From: Baekduia soli
GTDB lineage: Bacteria; Actinomycetota; Thermoleophilia; Solirubrobacterales; Solirubrobacteraceae
NCBI RefSeq assembly: GCF_007970665.1
Contig: NZ_CP042430.1
Coordinates: forward strand, 4,712,001 to 4,776,000
Length of the DNA: 64,000 nucleotides
Direction of reading: 5' to 3'
A model generated the notes under the pieces. It saw nothing but the letters and a program-made list of their open reading frames with translations. It made no database searches and had not been told where the DNA came from. Positions 8,294-16,185 of the stretch are shown piece by piece. How positions within the stretch are numbered: the stretch's first letter is position 1; each line of letters starts with the position of its first letter. The position numbers were made by a program, and so were the translations under genes.

Positions 8294-9058
8294 CTAGTCA
8301 AGGGCAGCGACGAGCGCCTCGAGCTCGGCGACCACGTCACCCTGCAGCCGGACCGCGGCGCGGCCGTCCCACGGTGTCGGTCCCTGGGTGATCACGGCGA
8401 CGCGGCCGCCGTTCTGGCGCGTGGCGCCGGGCAGCTGGGCGATGGGATGGACCTCGAGCGAGGAGCCGATGCACAGCAGCACGTCGGCGCCCGCGGCCAG
8501 CGCGTAGGCCTCGTGCAGCGCCCCCTCGGGCAGCCACTCGCCGAAGAGGACGACGTCGGGCTTCAGCGGCGCGCCGCAGTCGCAGTGCGGCACGGAGATC
8601 GCCGAGGCGTCCAGCCGCGCGCGCACGTCGGCGATCGGGAAGCGCGCCCCGCAGGTCAGGCACGACGATGTGTCGATGGAGCCGTGGACCTCGACGAGGC
8701 GCTGCGTCCCGGCGCGGCGGTGCAGGCGGTCGATGTTCTGGGTGATGACGCCGTGCAGCAGGCCGCGGCGCTCGAGCTCCACCAGCGCCCGGTGCGCGCC
8801 GTTGGGCTCCTTGCCCTCCAGCGTCTGGAAGCGGTTGCCGTAGAAGTGCCAGAACCGCTCGGGATCGGCCCGCCACGCGTCGATGTGGGCGACCTCCATC
8901 GGGTCGACGTTCTCCCACAGCCCCGTCCCGGGCGAGCGGAAGTCCGGGATGCCGGAGGGCACCGAGATCCCGGCGCCGGTGAGCGCCACGACCGAGCCGG
9001 CGTCCCGGATCAGGGACGCCAGCGCGGCGACGGCTTCGATGCTCGCGGCGGGGCGCAC
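8294..9058 (-). CDS. cobB: NAD-dependent protein deacetylase, SIR2/CobB family
   Basis: This 254-residue sirtuin has the NAD-binding GAGIS and PDFRSPGTGLW motifs (about residues 28-48), QNIDRLHRRAG, the catalytic His in EVHGSI (about residue 125), and a zinc site formed by SCLTCGA and HCDCGAPL. VVLFGEWLP and IGSSLEVHPIAQLP complete the NAD pocket. It removes acyl groups from lysines using NAD, in actinobacteria notably from acetyl-CoA synthetase, producing O-acetyl-ADP-ribose and nicotinamide. It is convergent with fdhD and lies 28 nt downstream of the beta-oxidation fusion gene on the same strand. Co-transcription with acyl-CoA metabolism would make sense but is inferred. Confidence 0.93.
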   Translation of the reverse strand: MRPAASIEAVAALASLIRDAGSVVALTGAGISVPSGIPDFRSPGTGLWENVDPMEVAHIDAWRADPERFWHFYGNRFQTLEGKEPNGAHRALVELERRGLLHGVITQNIDRLHRRAGTQRLVEVHGSIDTSSCLTCGARFPIADVRARLDASAISVPHCDCGAPLKPDVVLFGEWLPEGALHEAYALAAGADVLLCIGSSLEVHPIAQLPGATRQNGGRVAVITQGPTPWDGRAAVRLQGDVVAELEALVAALD

Positions 9059-9086
9059 GGACGCCCAGGCTAGCCGCGTGGCAGGG

Positions 9087-11096
9087 CTAGCGCCCCGTCC
9101 AGTTCGGCTTGCGCTTGGCCAGGAAGGCGCTGATGCCCTGCTGGCCGTCGGCCGAGGCGAACACGGAGGCGAAGGCGGCCTTCTCGGCCTCGATGCCCTC
9201 GTCGAGGTCGCCCTTCGCGCTGACCTGCTTGACCGCGGCGACGGCCAGCGGCGCCGACTCGGCGAGCTTGCGCCCCCACGCCAGCGCGGTGTCGAGCAGC
9301 TCGTGGTCGGGCACCGAGCGGTTGACGAGGCCGAACTCGTAGGCCTCGTGCGCCGAGACCGGGTCGCCGATGAGGTTCATCTCCAGCGCCTTGTTCTCGC
9401 CGACCAGCCGCGCGAGCCGCTGGGTGCCGCCGAAGCCCGGGATGATGCCCAGCTTGATCTCGGGCTGGCCGAAGATCGCCGACTGCGCCGCGATGCGGAC
9501 GTCGGCGGCCATCGCCAGCTCGCAGCCGCCGCCGAAGGCCAGGCCGTTGACCGCGGCGATCGTGGCCACGCCCTCGGTCTCCAGCTCGCGGAACAGCGCG
9601 TGGGCGCCGTCGACGAACTCCTTGCCCGTCGTGGCGTCCATCTGGGTGAAGGCCTTGATGTCGGCCCCCGCGGAGAACAGGAACGGGTTGGAGGAGGCGA
9701 TGATCAGCGCGCGCACGCCGTCGGCCTTGACCTTGTCCCACACCTTGCGCAGGTCGGTGACGACCTGGGGCGCGATGGAGTTCATCTGGCCGTTGGCCAG
9801 CCACGCGATCGCGACCTCGCCGCGGCTCTCGAGCTTGACGACGGCCTCGTCGCCGGCCGGCTGCTCGGCGTCGGGCTGCATGTAGGCGTAGAAGCCCTGA
9901 CCGGTCTTGGGCCCGAGGCGGCCCTGGGCCACCAGGCGGCGCAGGATCGTCGGCGGCGCGAAGCGCTCGCCCCAGCGCTCCTCGGCGCGCTCGAGGCGCT
10001 CGAGCACGACGTCCAGGCCCTCGACGTCGGCCTTCATGAACGGGGGCAGCAGGCCGCGGCGCGGGTCCAGGCCGGCGCCGGCCATGAGGCCGAAGTCGAT
10101 GTCGCGGTGCGTCGCGATGCCCTCCTCGAGCACGAGCGCCGCCTCGACGAACGTCTTGAGCACGAGCTTCTCGACGAGCTCGTCGATTTCGGGGTCGGCG
10201 GCGCCCTCCAGCGTGGCGTCGCCCTCCGTGTCGTAGAAGCCGACGCCGCCGGACTTGGCCCCCAGCTTGCCCTCGCCCACCAGGCGGCGCATGCCCTCGT
10301 GGACGTAGAAGCGGTCACCGTAGGACTCCTCGAGGTGCTCGGCGACATGGAGCACGGTGTCCAGGCCCAGGAGGCTGATGAGGAAGAACGGCCCCATCGG
10401 CACGACCTTGGCCGCACCCACGCCCTCGTCGATCTTCTTGATGGAGAGGCCGAGCTCCTCCTGGTCGCGCCAGATCTCCGAGATGCCGGAGTTCAGCACG
10501 CGGTTGACCACGAAGCCCGGCACCTCGGCGCAGGTGATCGGCTGCTTCTTGATCGCCTGGGCGAACGTGATCGCCGCCTGCGTGGTCTCCGGGGAGGTGT
10601 CGTCGCCCTCGATGACCTCGATGAGCGGCATGACCGACGCGGGGTAGAAGTAGTGGAAGCCGACGACCTTGTCGGGGCGCAGCGTGGCGTCGCCGATCTC
10701 GGTGATCGACAGCGACGACGTGTTGGAGGCCAGGATCGCGTGCCCGGGCGTGACCGCGTCGAGCTCGGCGAAGACCGCCTGCTTGACCTCCATGCGCTCG
10801 GGAACGGCCTCGACGACGAAGTCGACGTCGCCGAAGGCCTCGTAGCCCGTCGCCGGCGTGATGCGCGCCAGGACCTCCTCGACCTGCGCGGCGGCCTGCT
10901 CCTCGGTGAGCCGGCCCTTCTTCACGAGCCCCGCGACCTGGCCCTGCGTGACGTTGCGCGCCTCGGTCAGCCCCGCATCGACGAACTCCTGCTTGACGTC
11001 CTTGAGGACGACGGGGAAGCCGGCGGCGGCGATCGTCTGCGCGATCTGCCCGCCCATCGTCCCTGCGCCGACCACGGCGGCCTTGAACACGAACAC
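9087..11096 (-). CDS. Bifunctional 3-hydroxyacyl-CoA dehydrogenase / enoyl-CoA hydratase with dehydrogenase first
   Basis: This 669-residue protein catalyses two consecutive beta-oxidation steps: hydration of trans-2-enoyl-CoA and NAD-dependent oxidation of the L-3-hydroxyacyl-CoA. Residues 1-385 are the dehydrogenase (Rossmann VVGAGTMGGQIA, EAVPERMEVK, SNTSSLSI, HYFYPASVMPLIEVI, VPGFVVNRVL). Residues about 410-669 are the crotonase domain with both expected Glu residues (AFGGGCELAMAAD, FGQPEIKLGIIPGFGGTQRL). The order is opposite to FadB/FadJ, where the hydratase comes first. Fusions with the dehydrogenase first are known in some archaea and actinobacteria. The gene heads a minus-strand unit with the sirtuin downstream. 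Confidence 0.93.
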   Translation of the reverse strand: MFVFKAAVVGAGTMGGQIAQTIAAAGFPVVLKDVKQEFVDAGLTEARNVTQGQVAGLVKKGRLTEEQAAAQVEEVLARITPATGYEAFGDVDFVVEAVPERMEVKQAVFAELDAVTPGHAILASNTSSLSITEIGDATLRPDKVVGFHYFYPASVMPLIEVIEGDDTSPETTQAAITFAQAIKKQPITCAEVPGFVVNRVLNSGISEIWRDQEELGLSIKKIDEGVGAAKVVPMGPFFLISLLGLDTVLHVAEHLEESYGDRFYVHEGMRRLVGEGKLGAKSGGVGFYDTEGDATLEGAADPEIDELVEKLVLKTFVEAALVLEEGIATHRDIDFGLMAGAGLDPRRGLLPPFMKADVEGLDVVLERLERAEERWGERFAPPTILRRLVAQGRLGPKTGQGFYAYMQPDAEQPAGDEAVVKLESRGEVAIAWLANGQMNSIAPQVVTDLRKVWDKVKADGVRALIIASSNPFLFSAGADIKAFTQMDATTGKEFVDGAHALFRELETEGVATIAAVNGLAFGGGCELAMAADVRIAAQSAIFGQPEIKLGIIPGFGGTQRLARLVGENKALEMNLIGDPVSAHEAYEFGLVNRSVPDHELLDTALAWGRKLAESAPLAVAAVKQVSAKGDLDEGIEAEKAAFASVFASADGQQGISAFLAKRKPNWTGR

Positions 11097-11147
11097 GTGA
11101 CGGAAACCCTTCTCTCTGGCGTACGTTCGGGGTAGCGACCGGTCACC

Positions 11148-11165
11148 CTAGCCTGATCGGGCTAG
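11148..11165. promoter_or_regulatory. Operator-like inverted repeat upstream of the beta-oxidation fusion gene
   Basis: CTAGCC-TGATCG-GGCTAG is a perfect 6-6-6 inverted repeat 52 bp before the start codon on the minus strand. A GACCGGTC palindrome (11137-11144) sits beside it. The cluster resembles regulator sites of fatty-acid genes, but no regulator is identified. Confidence 0.35.
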
Positions 11166-11303
11166 TACGGCCGTCCCATCGGCCCCTGGGGTGTGAGCGG
11201 GGTCACAAGCCGCACTTCCATCGGGGCGCCCAGGGCAACCCGGCCGCCTGCGTCGTCGCGCGCTGCGACCGGCCGAGGCCGGACCAGCCCCGACCGCGAG
11301 CGC

Positions 11304-11756
11304 CTAGAGCACGAGGTCGGCGGCGTCGACCTCGCGGCGCAGCCGCACCAGGGTGCGCCGCAGAGCGTCGCCCATCGGGCGGCGCACGAACAGCAGGTCG
11401 ACGACCGCCATGAGCGGTCGTCGGTCCTTGACGGCGTAGTCGAGCTCGAGGCGCACCCGGCAGCCGCGGTCGGTCGGCGTGAACGCCAGGCGCTGGGTCC
11501 CCGTGATCCTCTCGTCCTCGACGGCGACGGTCTGCCCCGCGCGGGCCTCGTAGGCCACGACGCGCTCGATGACCCGCCCGCGCCCGCCGGGCCGCGCGTC
11601 CCATACCACGCGGCCGTCCCGCGGCCAGTCGCCCTCGACCTTGGCCACGTGCGCCAGCCCGTCGACGAACGTCGGCCAGCGCGACGTGTCGTACCAGAGC
11701 TCCTCGACCACGCTGGCCAGCGCGGCGACCTCGACCTCGGCGCGGACGCGTCCCAT
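11304..11756 (-). CDS. SRPBCC (polyketide cyclase/dehydrase-type) protein
   Basis: This 150-residue protein has the START/Bet v1-like pattern of SRPBCC proteins: EVEVAALASVVEELWYDTSRWPTFVDGLAHV at the N-terminus (helix after a strand and the W-P-x-F-x-x-x-x-H/V motif), central strands GRVVWDAR and RVRLELDYAV, and a long C-terminal helix (GDALRRTLVRLRREV). Such proteins bind hydrophobic ligands or act as cyclases or aromatases; the ligand cannot be inferred. It starts 9 nt after the PadR gene stop, so the two are almost certainly co-transcribed. PadR may regulate the response to this protein's ligand. Confidence 0.75.
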   Translation of the reverse strand: MGRVRAEVEVAALASVVEELWYDTSRWPTFVDGLAHVAKVEGDWPRDGRVVWDARPGGRGRVIERVVAYEARAGQTVAVEDERITGTQRLAFTPTDRGCRVRLELDYAVKDRRPLMAVVDLLFVRRPMGDALRRTLVRLRREVDAADLVL

Positions 11757-11765
11757 GGACGGGTT

Positions 11766-12221
11766 CTACCGCAGCGGCCGCAGCCCCAGGGCGTCCTTGA
11801 TGTCGGCCAGGACGCCGGCCACGGCGTCCAGGCGCGGCCCGACGGCGCCCGCGAGGCGCTCGCGCTCGGCCTCCCCCTCGGGTGTCAGGCGGTAGAAGCG
11901 CCGCGACCGGCGCTCGGGGTGCTCCCACTCCCCCGCGACCAGCCCGTCGGCCTCCAGGCGACGCAGCAGCGGGTACATCGTGTTCGGGTTGACGCCGATG
12001 AGCCCGCGGCTGAGCAGCTCGACGCGCTCCATGAGCTGGTTGCCGTACGACGGGCCGTCGCCCAGGAAGTGCAGGACGAGCAGGGGCAGCAGGCCGGCCC
12101 GGCGCAGCTCGCCGGCCAGCGGATCGGCCGAGCCCGCGCCGCCGCCCGCTCCCGCGGCCGCGCGGGCGGCCGGCAGCGGCGCCGCCTCGGCGACGGCCTC
12201 GTCGATGCGCCGTGGGGACAT
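11766..12221 (-). CDS. PadR-family transcriptional regulator
   Basis: This 151-residue protein starts at ATG 12221. After an Ala-rich N-terminal stretch comes a PadR winged helix: LLPLLVLHFLGDGPSYGNQLMERVELLSRGLIGVNPNTMYPLLRRLEADGLV (split here by the family pattern of helix, recognition helix NPNTMYPLLRRLE and wing), then RSRRFYRLTPEGEAERERLAG and a C-terminal dimerisation helix. PadR repressors respond to small ligands such as phenolics or drugs. It is the first gene of a two-gene unit with the SRPBCC gene. Confidence 0.88.
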   Translation of the reverse strand: MSPRRIDEAVAEAAPLPAARAAAGAGGGAGSADPLAGELRRAGLLPLLVLHFLGDGPSYGNQLMERVELLSRGLIGVNPNTMYPLLRRLEADGLVAGEWEHPERRSRRFYRLTPEGEAERERLAGAVGPRLDAVAGVLADIKDALGLRPLR

Positions 12222-12288
12222 CACCCGCAGGATCCCACGCCGCCGCGCCGCCCATGCGCCCGGCCGGCGCGGCGGTCCGGGAACGCCG

Positions 12289-12314
12289 ACGGGCCGCCCT
12301 CGCGGGCGGCCCGT
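12289..12314 (-). terminator. 10-bp hairpin downstream of the acyl-CoA dehydrogenase
   Basis: ACGGGCCGCC and GGCGGCCCGT form a perfect stem around a 6-nt loop (CTCGCG), about 40 nt past the stop of the minus-strand gene ending at 12356. It separates that gene from the PadR unit. Confidence 0.6.
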
Positions 12315-12355
12315 CGTGCCTCGGGACTGGAGGTCCGGTGCCGCCGGGGCGGCGG

Positions 12356-13531
12356 CTAGGCCGTCGCGGCGGCCTGGGGCTGCTCGACGCGGCGCGGCAG
12401 AAGCGTCTCGCGGGCGATGACCAGACGCTGGATCTGCGAGGTGCCCTCGTAGAGCTGCATGATCTTCGCGTCGCGCATGAGCTTCTCGACCGGGTACTCC
12501 TTGATGAAGCCATAGCCGCCGTAGACCTGGACGGCGTCCGTGGTGACCTCCATCGCGGAGTCCGCGGCGAAGCGCTTGGCGTGCGAGGACTCGATCGTGT
12601 TGCCCATCCCGTTGTCCAGCAGGACGGCGGACTGCCAGGTGGCCAGGCGCGACAGGTGCACCTTGGTCGCCATGTCGGCGATCATGAACTGGATCGCCTG
12701 GTGCATCGCGATCGGCACGCCGAACTGCACGCGCTCCTTGGAGTAGGCCGTGGCGTACTCCAGCGCGGCGCGGGCGATGCCGGTGGCCATCGCGGCGACG
12801 CCGGGCCGCGTGCGGTCCAGCGTCATCATCGCGATCTTGAAGCCCTGGTTCTCCTCGCCGAGGATGTGATCGGCCGGGATCTCGGTGTCGTTGAAGGTGA
12901 CGGTCGCGGTGTTGGAGGCCCGCTGACCCATCTTGTCCTCCTTCTTGTCGATCACCACCGTCTCGTCGCGGGGGACGACGAAGGCGGAGATCCCGCGGTG
13001 GCCGGCGTCGGGGTCGGTCTTGGCGTAGACCGTGTACCAGTCGGCGTACGTGCCGTTGGTGATGAAGCACTTCTGGCCGTTGATGACGTACTTGTCGCCC
13101 TTGCGGACCGCGCGCGTGCGCATGGAGGAGACGTCGGACCCCGCGCCGGGCTCGGTCAGGCAGAACGACGCGTACGTGAGCTCCTCGACGAGCATGCCGA
13201 GGTAGCGCTTCTTGATCTCCTCCGAGCCGGCGAGGATGACCGGGGCGCTGGCCAGCCCGTTGGCGCCGAGCGAGGTCGTGATGCCCGAGCAGCCCCACGA
13301 GAGCTCCTCCTCGATGAGGCAGCCGTCGAGGTAGGAGAGCTCCGGTCCACCGTAGGCCTCGGGGACATGGGTGTTCATGAGGCCGACCTCGTGGGCCTTC
13401 CTGAACACGTCCTCCGGCCACGTGCCGTCCTTGTCGTACTCCCAGGCGACGGGCCGGATCTCCTTCTCGGCGAAGTCGTGCGCGAGCTCGCGGAGGTTCT
13501 TCTGCTCGTCGGTCAGCGTGAAGTCGACCAT
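12356..13531 (-). CDS. Acyl-CoA dehydrogenase
   Basis: This 391-residue flavoenzyme introduces the trans-2 double bond into acyl-CoA and passes electrons to ETF. The start is ATG 13531 (MVDFTLTDEQ), preceded by AAGGAG at a good distance. An ATG-less extension to 13609 exists but would run through the operator. Seen motifs: SFCLTEPGAGSDVSSM (FAD and substrate loop), KCFITNGTYADW, DRTRPGVAAMATGIARAALEYA, QFGVPIAMHQAIQFMIADM, QVYGGYGFIKEYPVEKLMRDAKIMQLYEGTSQIQR with the catalytic base Glu (motif shown in pieces of the family pattern). Substrate chain length is not predictable. A palindromic operator lies in its promoter region. Confidence 0.93.
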   Translation of the reverse strand: MVDFTLTDEQKNLRELAHDFAEKEIRPVAWEYDKDGTWPEDVFRKAHEVGLMNTHVPEAYGGPELSYLDGCLIEEELSWGCSGITTSLGANGLASAPVILAGSEEIKKRYLGMLVEELTYASFCLTEPGAGSDVSSMRTRAVRKGDKYVINGQKCFITNGTYADWYTVYAKTDPDAGHRGISAFVVPRDETVVIDKKEDKMGQRASNTATVTFNDTEIPADHILGEENQGFKIAMMTLDRTRPGVAAMATGIARAALEYATAYSKERVQFGVPIAMHQAIQFMIADMATKVHLSRLATWQSAVLLDNGMGNTIESSHAKRFAADSAMEVTTDAVQVYGGYGFIKEYPVEKLMRDAKIMQLYEGTSQIQRLVIARETLLPRRVEQPQAAATA

Positions 13532-13593
13532 CGTGGTTCTCCTTGGAACGAGACGAAGGGCTCGCACGCGGTGAGCCCTCGTGCGACAGACGA

Positions 13594-13609
13594 TTGACTG
13601 GTCAGTCAA
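13594..13609. promoter_or_regulatory. TetR-type operator candidate in the acyl-CoA dehydrogenase promoter
   Basis: TTGACTG-GT-CAGTCAA is a perfect 7-2-7 inverted repeat, 63 bp upstream of the acyl-CoA dehydrogenase start and about 70 bp upstream of the divergent gene. This spacing is typical of TetR-family sites that control fatty-acid degradation. A second palindrome, GGAACGCGTTCC, lies at 13634-13645. No TetR gene is in the window. Confidence 0.55.
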
Positions 13610-13679
13610 CGACTACCTCGAGAGGGTAGCGGAGGAACGCGTTCCGTCAATCACCCGTCCGTCCAGGCACACTGCGCGG

Positions 13680-14117
13680 GTGGACACCGCCTTCCTCGTG
13701 GTGACCGTCGTCGTCGTCGCCGTCGGGCTCGTGGCGGGGGTCTGGGCGAGCTCGACCAGCGGCGAGGCCTACCGCCAGATCGGCCACGGGGGCCTGTCGC
13801 TCAACGACGGGACCGACCGCGCCGGGCCGGCCCCCTCGGCGGCGGCCGTCGCGGTGGAGCGCGAGGCCGAGGTCCGCCAGCTGCTCGAGGCGCGCAACGC
13901 GCGCCGCGCCGCGCGCGGGCAGCCCGTCCAGGACGTCGAGGCCGAGCTGGCGCGGCTGCTGCGGGCGCCCACCGCCCCGGCCGACCCGGCGCTGGCGGCC
14001 GAGGTCCGCGACCTCGTCGTGGCCCGCAACGCCCGGCGCGTCCGGCAGGGCCGGCCGCCCCTGGACGTCGAGGCCGAGGTCGCCCGCTCCCTGCGCGAGC
14101 TTCAGGGCCCGGGCTGA
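13680..14117 (+). CDS. Single-pass membrane hypothetical protein with a duplicated Arg-rich motif
   Basis: This 145-residue protein probably starts at GTG 13680. The residues that follow form one N-terminal transmembrane helix (TAFLVVTVVVVAVGLVAGVWA). The cytoplasmic part contains a near-perfect internal duplication: EVRQLLEARNARRAARGQPVQDVEAELARLL and EVRDLVVARNARRVRQGRPPLDVEAEVARSL. Each repeat ends in V-E-A-E, similar to the short SHOCT-like oligomerisation helices of bacterial membrane proteins. The function is unknown. It is divergent from the acyl-CoA dehydrogenase. Confidence 0.65.
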   Translation: MDTAFLVVTVVVVAVGLVAGVWASSTSGEAYRQIGHGGLSLNDGTDRAGPAPSAAAVAVEREAEVRQLLEARNARRAARGQPVQDVEAELARLLRAPTAPADPALAAEVRDLVVARNARRVRQGRPPLDVEAEVARSLRELQGPG

Positions 14118-14170
14118 GCGGCGCACGGGGACCGTGACCGGACCGGCGGCGGCGATCGGGCGCCCGCGCC

Positions 14171-14198
14171 TTGCCCCCCGGCCGCCGCGTCGTATAGA
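14171..14198 (+). promoter_or_regulatory. Sigma-70-type promoter of the acidic hypothetical gene
   Basis: TTGCCC (14171-14176), a 16-bp spacer and TATAGA (14193-14198) precede the ATG at 14208 by 9 nt, predicting a leaderless mRNA. Confidence 0.5.
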
Positions 14199-14207
14199 AC
14201 CCACCCC

Positions 14208-14516
14208 ATGGCGATGCGCCGCTTCGAGCTCGAGGATCTCGTGAACCGTCCCGGGACCTACTTCAACCCGCAGACCGAGGTCCTCGTCGTCGTCGACGAC
14301 TCGCCCGACCTGGACGGTGAGATCTTCAACATGGAGGAGTTCGAGGGCTCCGACTGGGTGCTGGTCTCCGAGGAGCTGCCGATCGAGGAGCACGTCCGCG
14401 ACGAGCTCATCGAGCGCTTCCAGTCGCGTCACGCGCCGGCGGCCGACGGCCTCATGGAGGCCGACGACGAGGAGGAGTTCGACGGCTTCGAGGTCGAGGA
14501 CCCCGACGAGGACTGA
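14208..14516 (+). CDS. Small highly acidic hypothetical protein
   Basis: This 102-residue protein starts at ATG 14208. The N-terminal half looks folded (MRRFELEDLVNRPGTYFNPQTEVLVVVDDS) and the C-terminal half is extremely acidic (EADDEEEFDGFEVEDPDED). There is no signal, membrane segment or known motif. It has its own strong promoter and a leaderless start, which suggests substantial expression. I do not recognise the family. A lineage-specific cytosolic protein is the best description. Confidence 0.7.
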   Translation: MAMRRFELEDLVNRPGTYFNPQTEVLVVVDDSPDLDGEIFNMEEFEGSDWVLVSEELPIEEHVRDELIERFQSRHAPAADGLMEADDEEEFDGFEVEDPDED

Positions 14517-14522
14517 GGGCCG

Positions 14523-14993
14523 CTAGGCGGCCGCGGTTCCGCCGGTGGCGATGGCGGCGGACTTCGCCGTGCCCGACGACGCCGAGGTGGTGCCGTCCTT
14601 CGTGCCCGAGGTCGTCGTGCCGGCCGTCGTGTTGCCCGAGGCGGCGTCCTTCTTGGACGTCCCGACCTCGACGACCTTGTGGTCGGCGCCCTTGCCGCCG
14701 TAGACGTGGAAGCAGCGCCCGTCGCGCCAGATCAGGTCGAACACCTGCCCGTTGCGGCCGTTGCCCGAGAGGTTGACGCACTGGTCGTCGCGCACGCCGC
14801 CCTTGATCCGGGCGAACTCGTGGCCCTTGACCCTCGTGAGCCTCTCGCCGTCCTTGAGCTCCTTCTTGGCGTCGGCGAACAGCGTCGCGAAGCTCTTGGC
14901 CGACGTCCCCGCCGCGTTCGTGGCCGGAGTGGTCGTGGCGGGGGTGGTGGTCGTCGCCGCGGTCGCGGCGGTGGCCTGGACGGCATCCATCAT
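14523..14993 (-). CDS. Hypothetical protein with Thr/Ala-rich arms around a conserved-looking core
   Basis: This 156-residue protein starts MMDAVQATAA. Residues 1-30 and 110-156 are low-complexity Thr/Ala/Ser/Gly. The core at about 32-108 has a definite pattern (SFATLFADAKKELKDGERL, GHEFARIKGGVRDDQCVNLSGNGRNGQVFDLIWRDGRCFHVYGG) with two Cys. The core could be a small extracellular or phage-tail-like module, but there is no signal peptide and I cannot name it. It is convergent with the acidic gene, 6 bp apart. Confidence 0.55.
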   Translation of the reverse strand: MMDAVQATAATAATTTTPATTTPATNAAGTSAKSFATLFADAKKELKDGERLTRVKGHEFARIKGGVRDDQCVNLSGNGRNGQVFDLIWRDGRCFHVYGGKGADHKVVEVGTSKKDAASGNTTAGTTTSGTKDGTTSASSGTAKSAAIATGGTAAA

Positions 14994-15042
14994 CTGTTAG
15001 GTCGGCCGCGGGGGCCGCGGGCTTGAGGCCGAGCCGCGCGGT

Positions 15043-16164
15043 CTACGTGCCCGCGAAGAGGAACGTCAGGCCGAGGACCACGTAGACGGCCAGGAGCTGG
15101 ACGCCCTCGAACCACGTCGACTCGCCCTCGTTGGTCACGTGGTTGGCGATGAGCACCGCGAGCAGCAGCCCGCCGATCTCGAAGCCGTTGAACACGAGCG
15201 CCATCGGGTGCGGCCCGAGGACGAAGGAGAACAGCACGAGCAGTGGAGCGGCGAACAGGGCGATCTGGGCGCTTGAGCCGATCGCGATGTTCACGGCGAG
15301 GTCCATCTTGTCCTTGCGCGCGACGAGGACGGCGACCCAGTGCTCGGCGGCGTTGCCGACGATGGCGATCACGATCACGCCGATGAAGAACTCGCTGAGC
15401 CCGACACCCGCGGCGGCCTCCTGGATCGAGCCGACGAGGATCTCGGACATCACGCCCACGGCGACGCCTGCGACGGCGAGCATGATGACGGCCTTGCGCA
15501 CCGTCCAGGGCTCGTCATCGCCCTCCTCGGGCTCGCCGTGCGCCGGGTTGAACAGGTCGCGGTGGGTCTTCAGCGAGAAGACCAGGCCCGCGGCGTAGGT
15601 CGCCATGAGCACGATGGCGACCGCCAGCGAGAGGTGCTCGACGTCGGACGGGTAGTTGACGATCTCGTCGCCGGGCAGCGGCAGGCCGTTGCCCGCGACG
15701 AGCTCGAAGACCGCGGGCATCGCGAGCGCGACCCCGGCGAGCAGCAGCATCGCCGACTGGGCCGAGGCGGCCGTTCGGTCGAAGAACTGGCGGTCGCGGC
15801 CCAGGCCGCCGACGAGCATCGCGGCGCCCAGCACGAGCAGGATGTTGCCGAGCATCGAGCCGATGAGCGACGCCTTGACGACCTCGTGCAGCCCCTTGTT
15901 CAGCGCGAACAGGGCGATGATGATCTCCGGCGCGTTGCCGAAGGTGACGTTGAGCAGGCCGCCGATGCCCGGGCCCGAGCGCTCGGCCAGCTCCTCCGTC
16001 GCGCGGCCCATGAGCGCCGCCGTCGGGATCACCCCGGCGGCCGAGACGAAGAAGATCGCGATGGGGCTCACGCCGGCGACGTCGAGGACGATCGCCAGGG
16101 GGATGAACGGCACGAGGAGGTAGGGCCAGCCCTGGCCGCTCGACAGGAAGGAGCGCAGCTGCAC
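15043..16164 (-). CDS. cax: Calcium/proton (cation/H+) antiporter of the CaCA superfamily
   Basis: This 373-residue, about 11-helix membrane protein exports Ca2+ (or another cation) in exchange for protons. The two inverted alpha repeats are clear: GGLLNVTFGNAPEIIIALFAL in the first half and FIGVIVIAIVGNAAEHWVAVLVA in the second, with the ion-coordinating Glu in GNAPE and GNAAEH. An acidic loop (HGEPEEGDDEP) separates the halves, as in bacterial Cax proteins. Length is typical. It ends 50 bp from the neighbouring minus-strand gene and probably stands alone. Confidence 0.92.
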   Translation of the reverse strand: MQLRSFLSSGQGWPYLLVPFIPLAIVLDVAGVSPIAIFFVSAAGVIPTAALMGRATEELAERSGPGIGGLLNVTFGNAPEIIIALFALNKGLHEVVKASLIGSMLGNILLVLGAAMLVGGLGRDRQFFDRTAASAQSAMLLLAGVALAMPAVFELVAGNGLPLPGDEIVNYPSDVEHLSLAVAIVLMATYAAGLVFSLKTHRDLFNPAHGEPEEGDDEPWTVRKAVIMLAVAGVAVGVMSEILVGSIQEAAAGVGLSEFFIGVIVIAIVGNAAEHWVAVLVARKDKMDLAVNIAIGSSAQIALFAAPLLVLFSFVLGPHPMALVFNGFEIGGLLLAVLIANHVTNEGESTWFEGVQLLAVYVVLGLTFLFAGT

Positions 16165-16185
16165 CGACAGGAGCCTAGGGGACGA

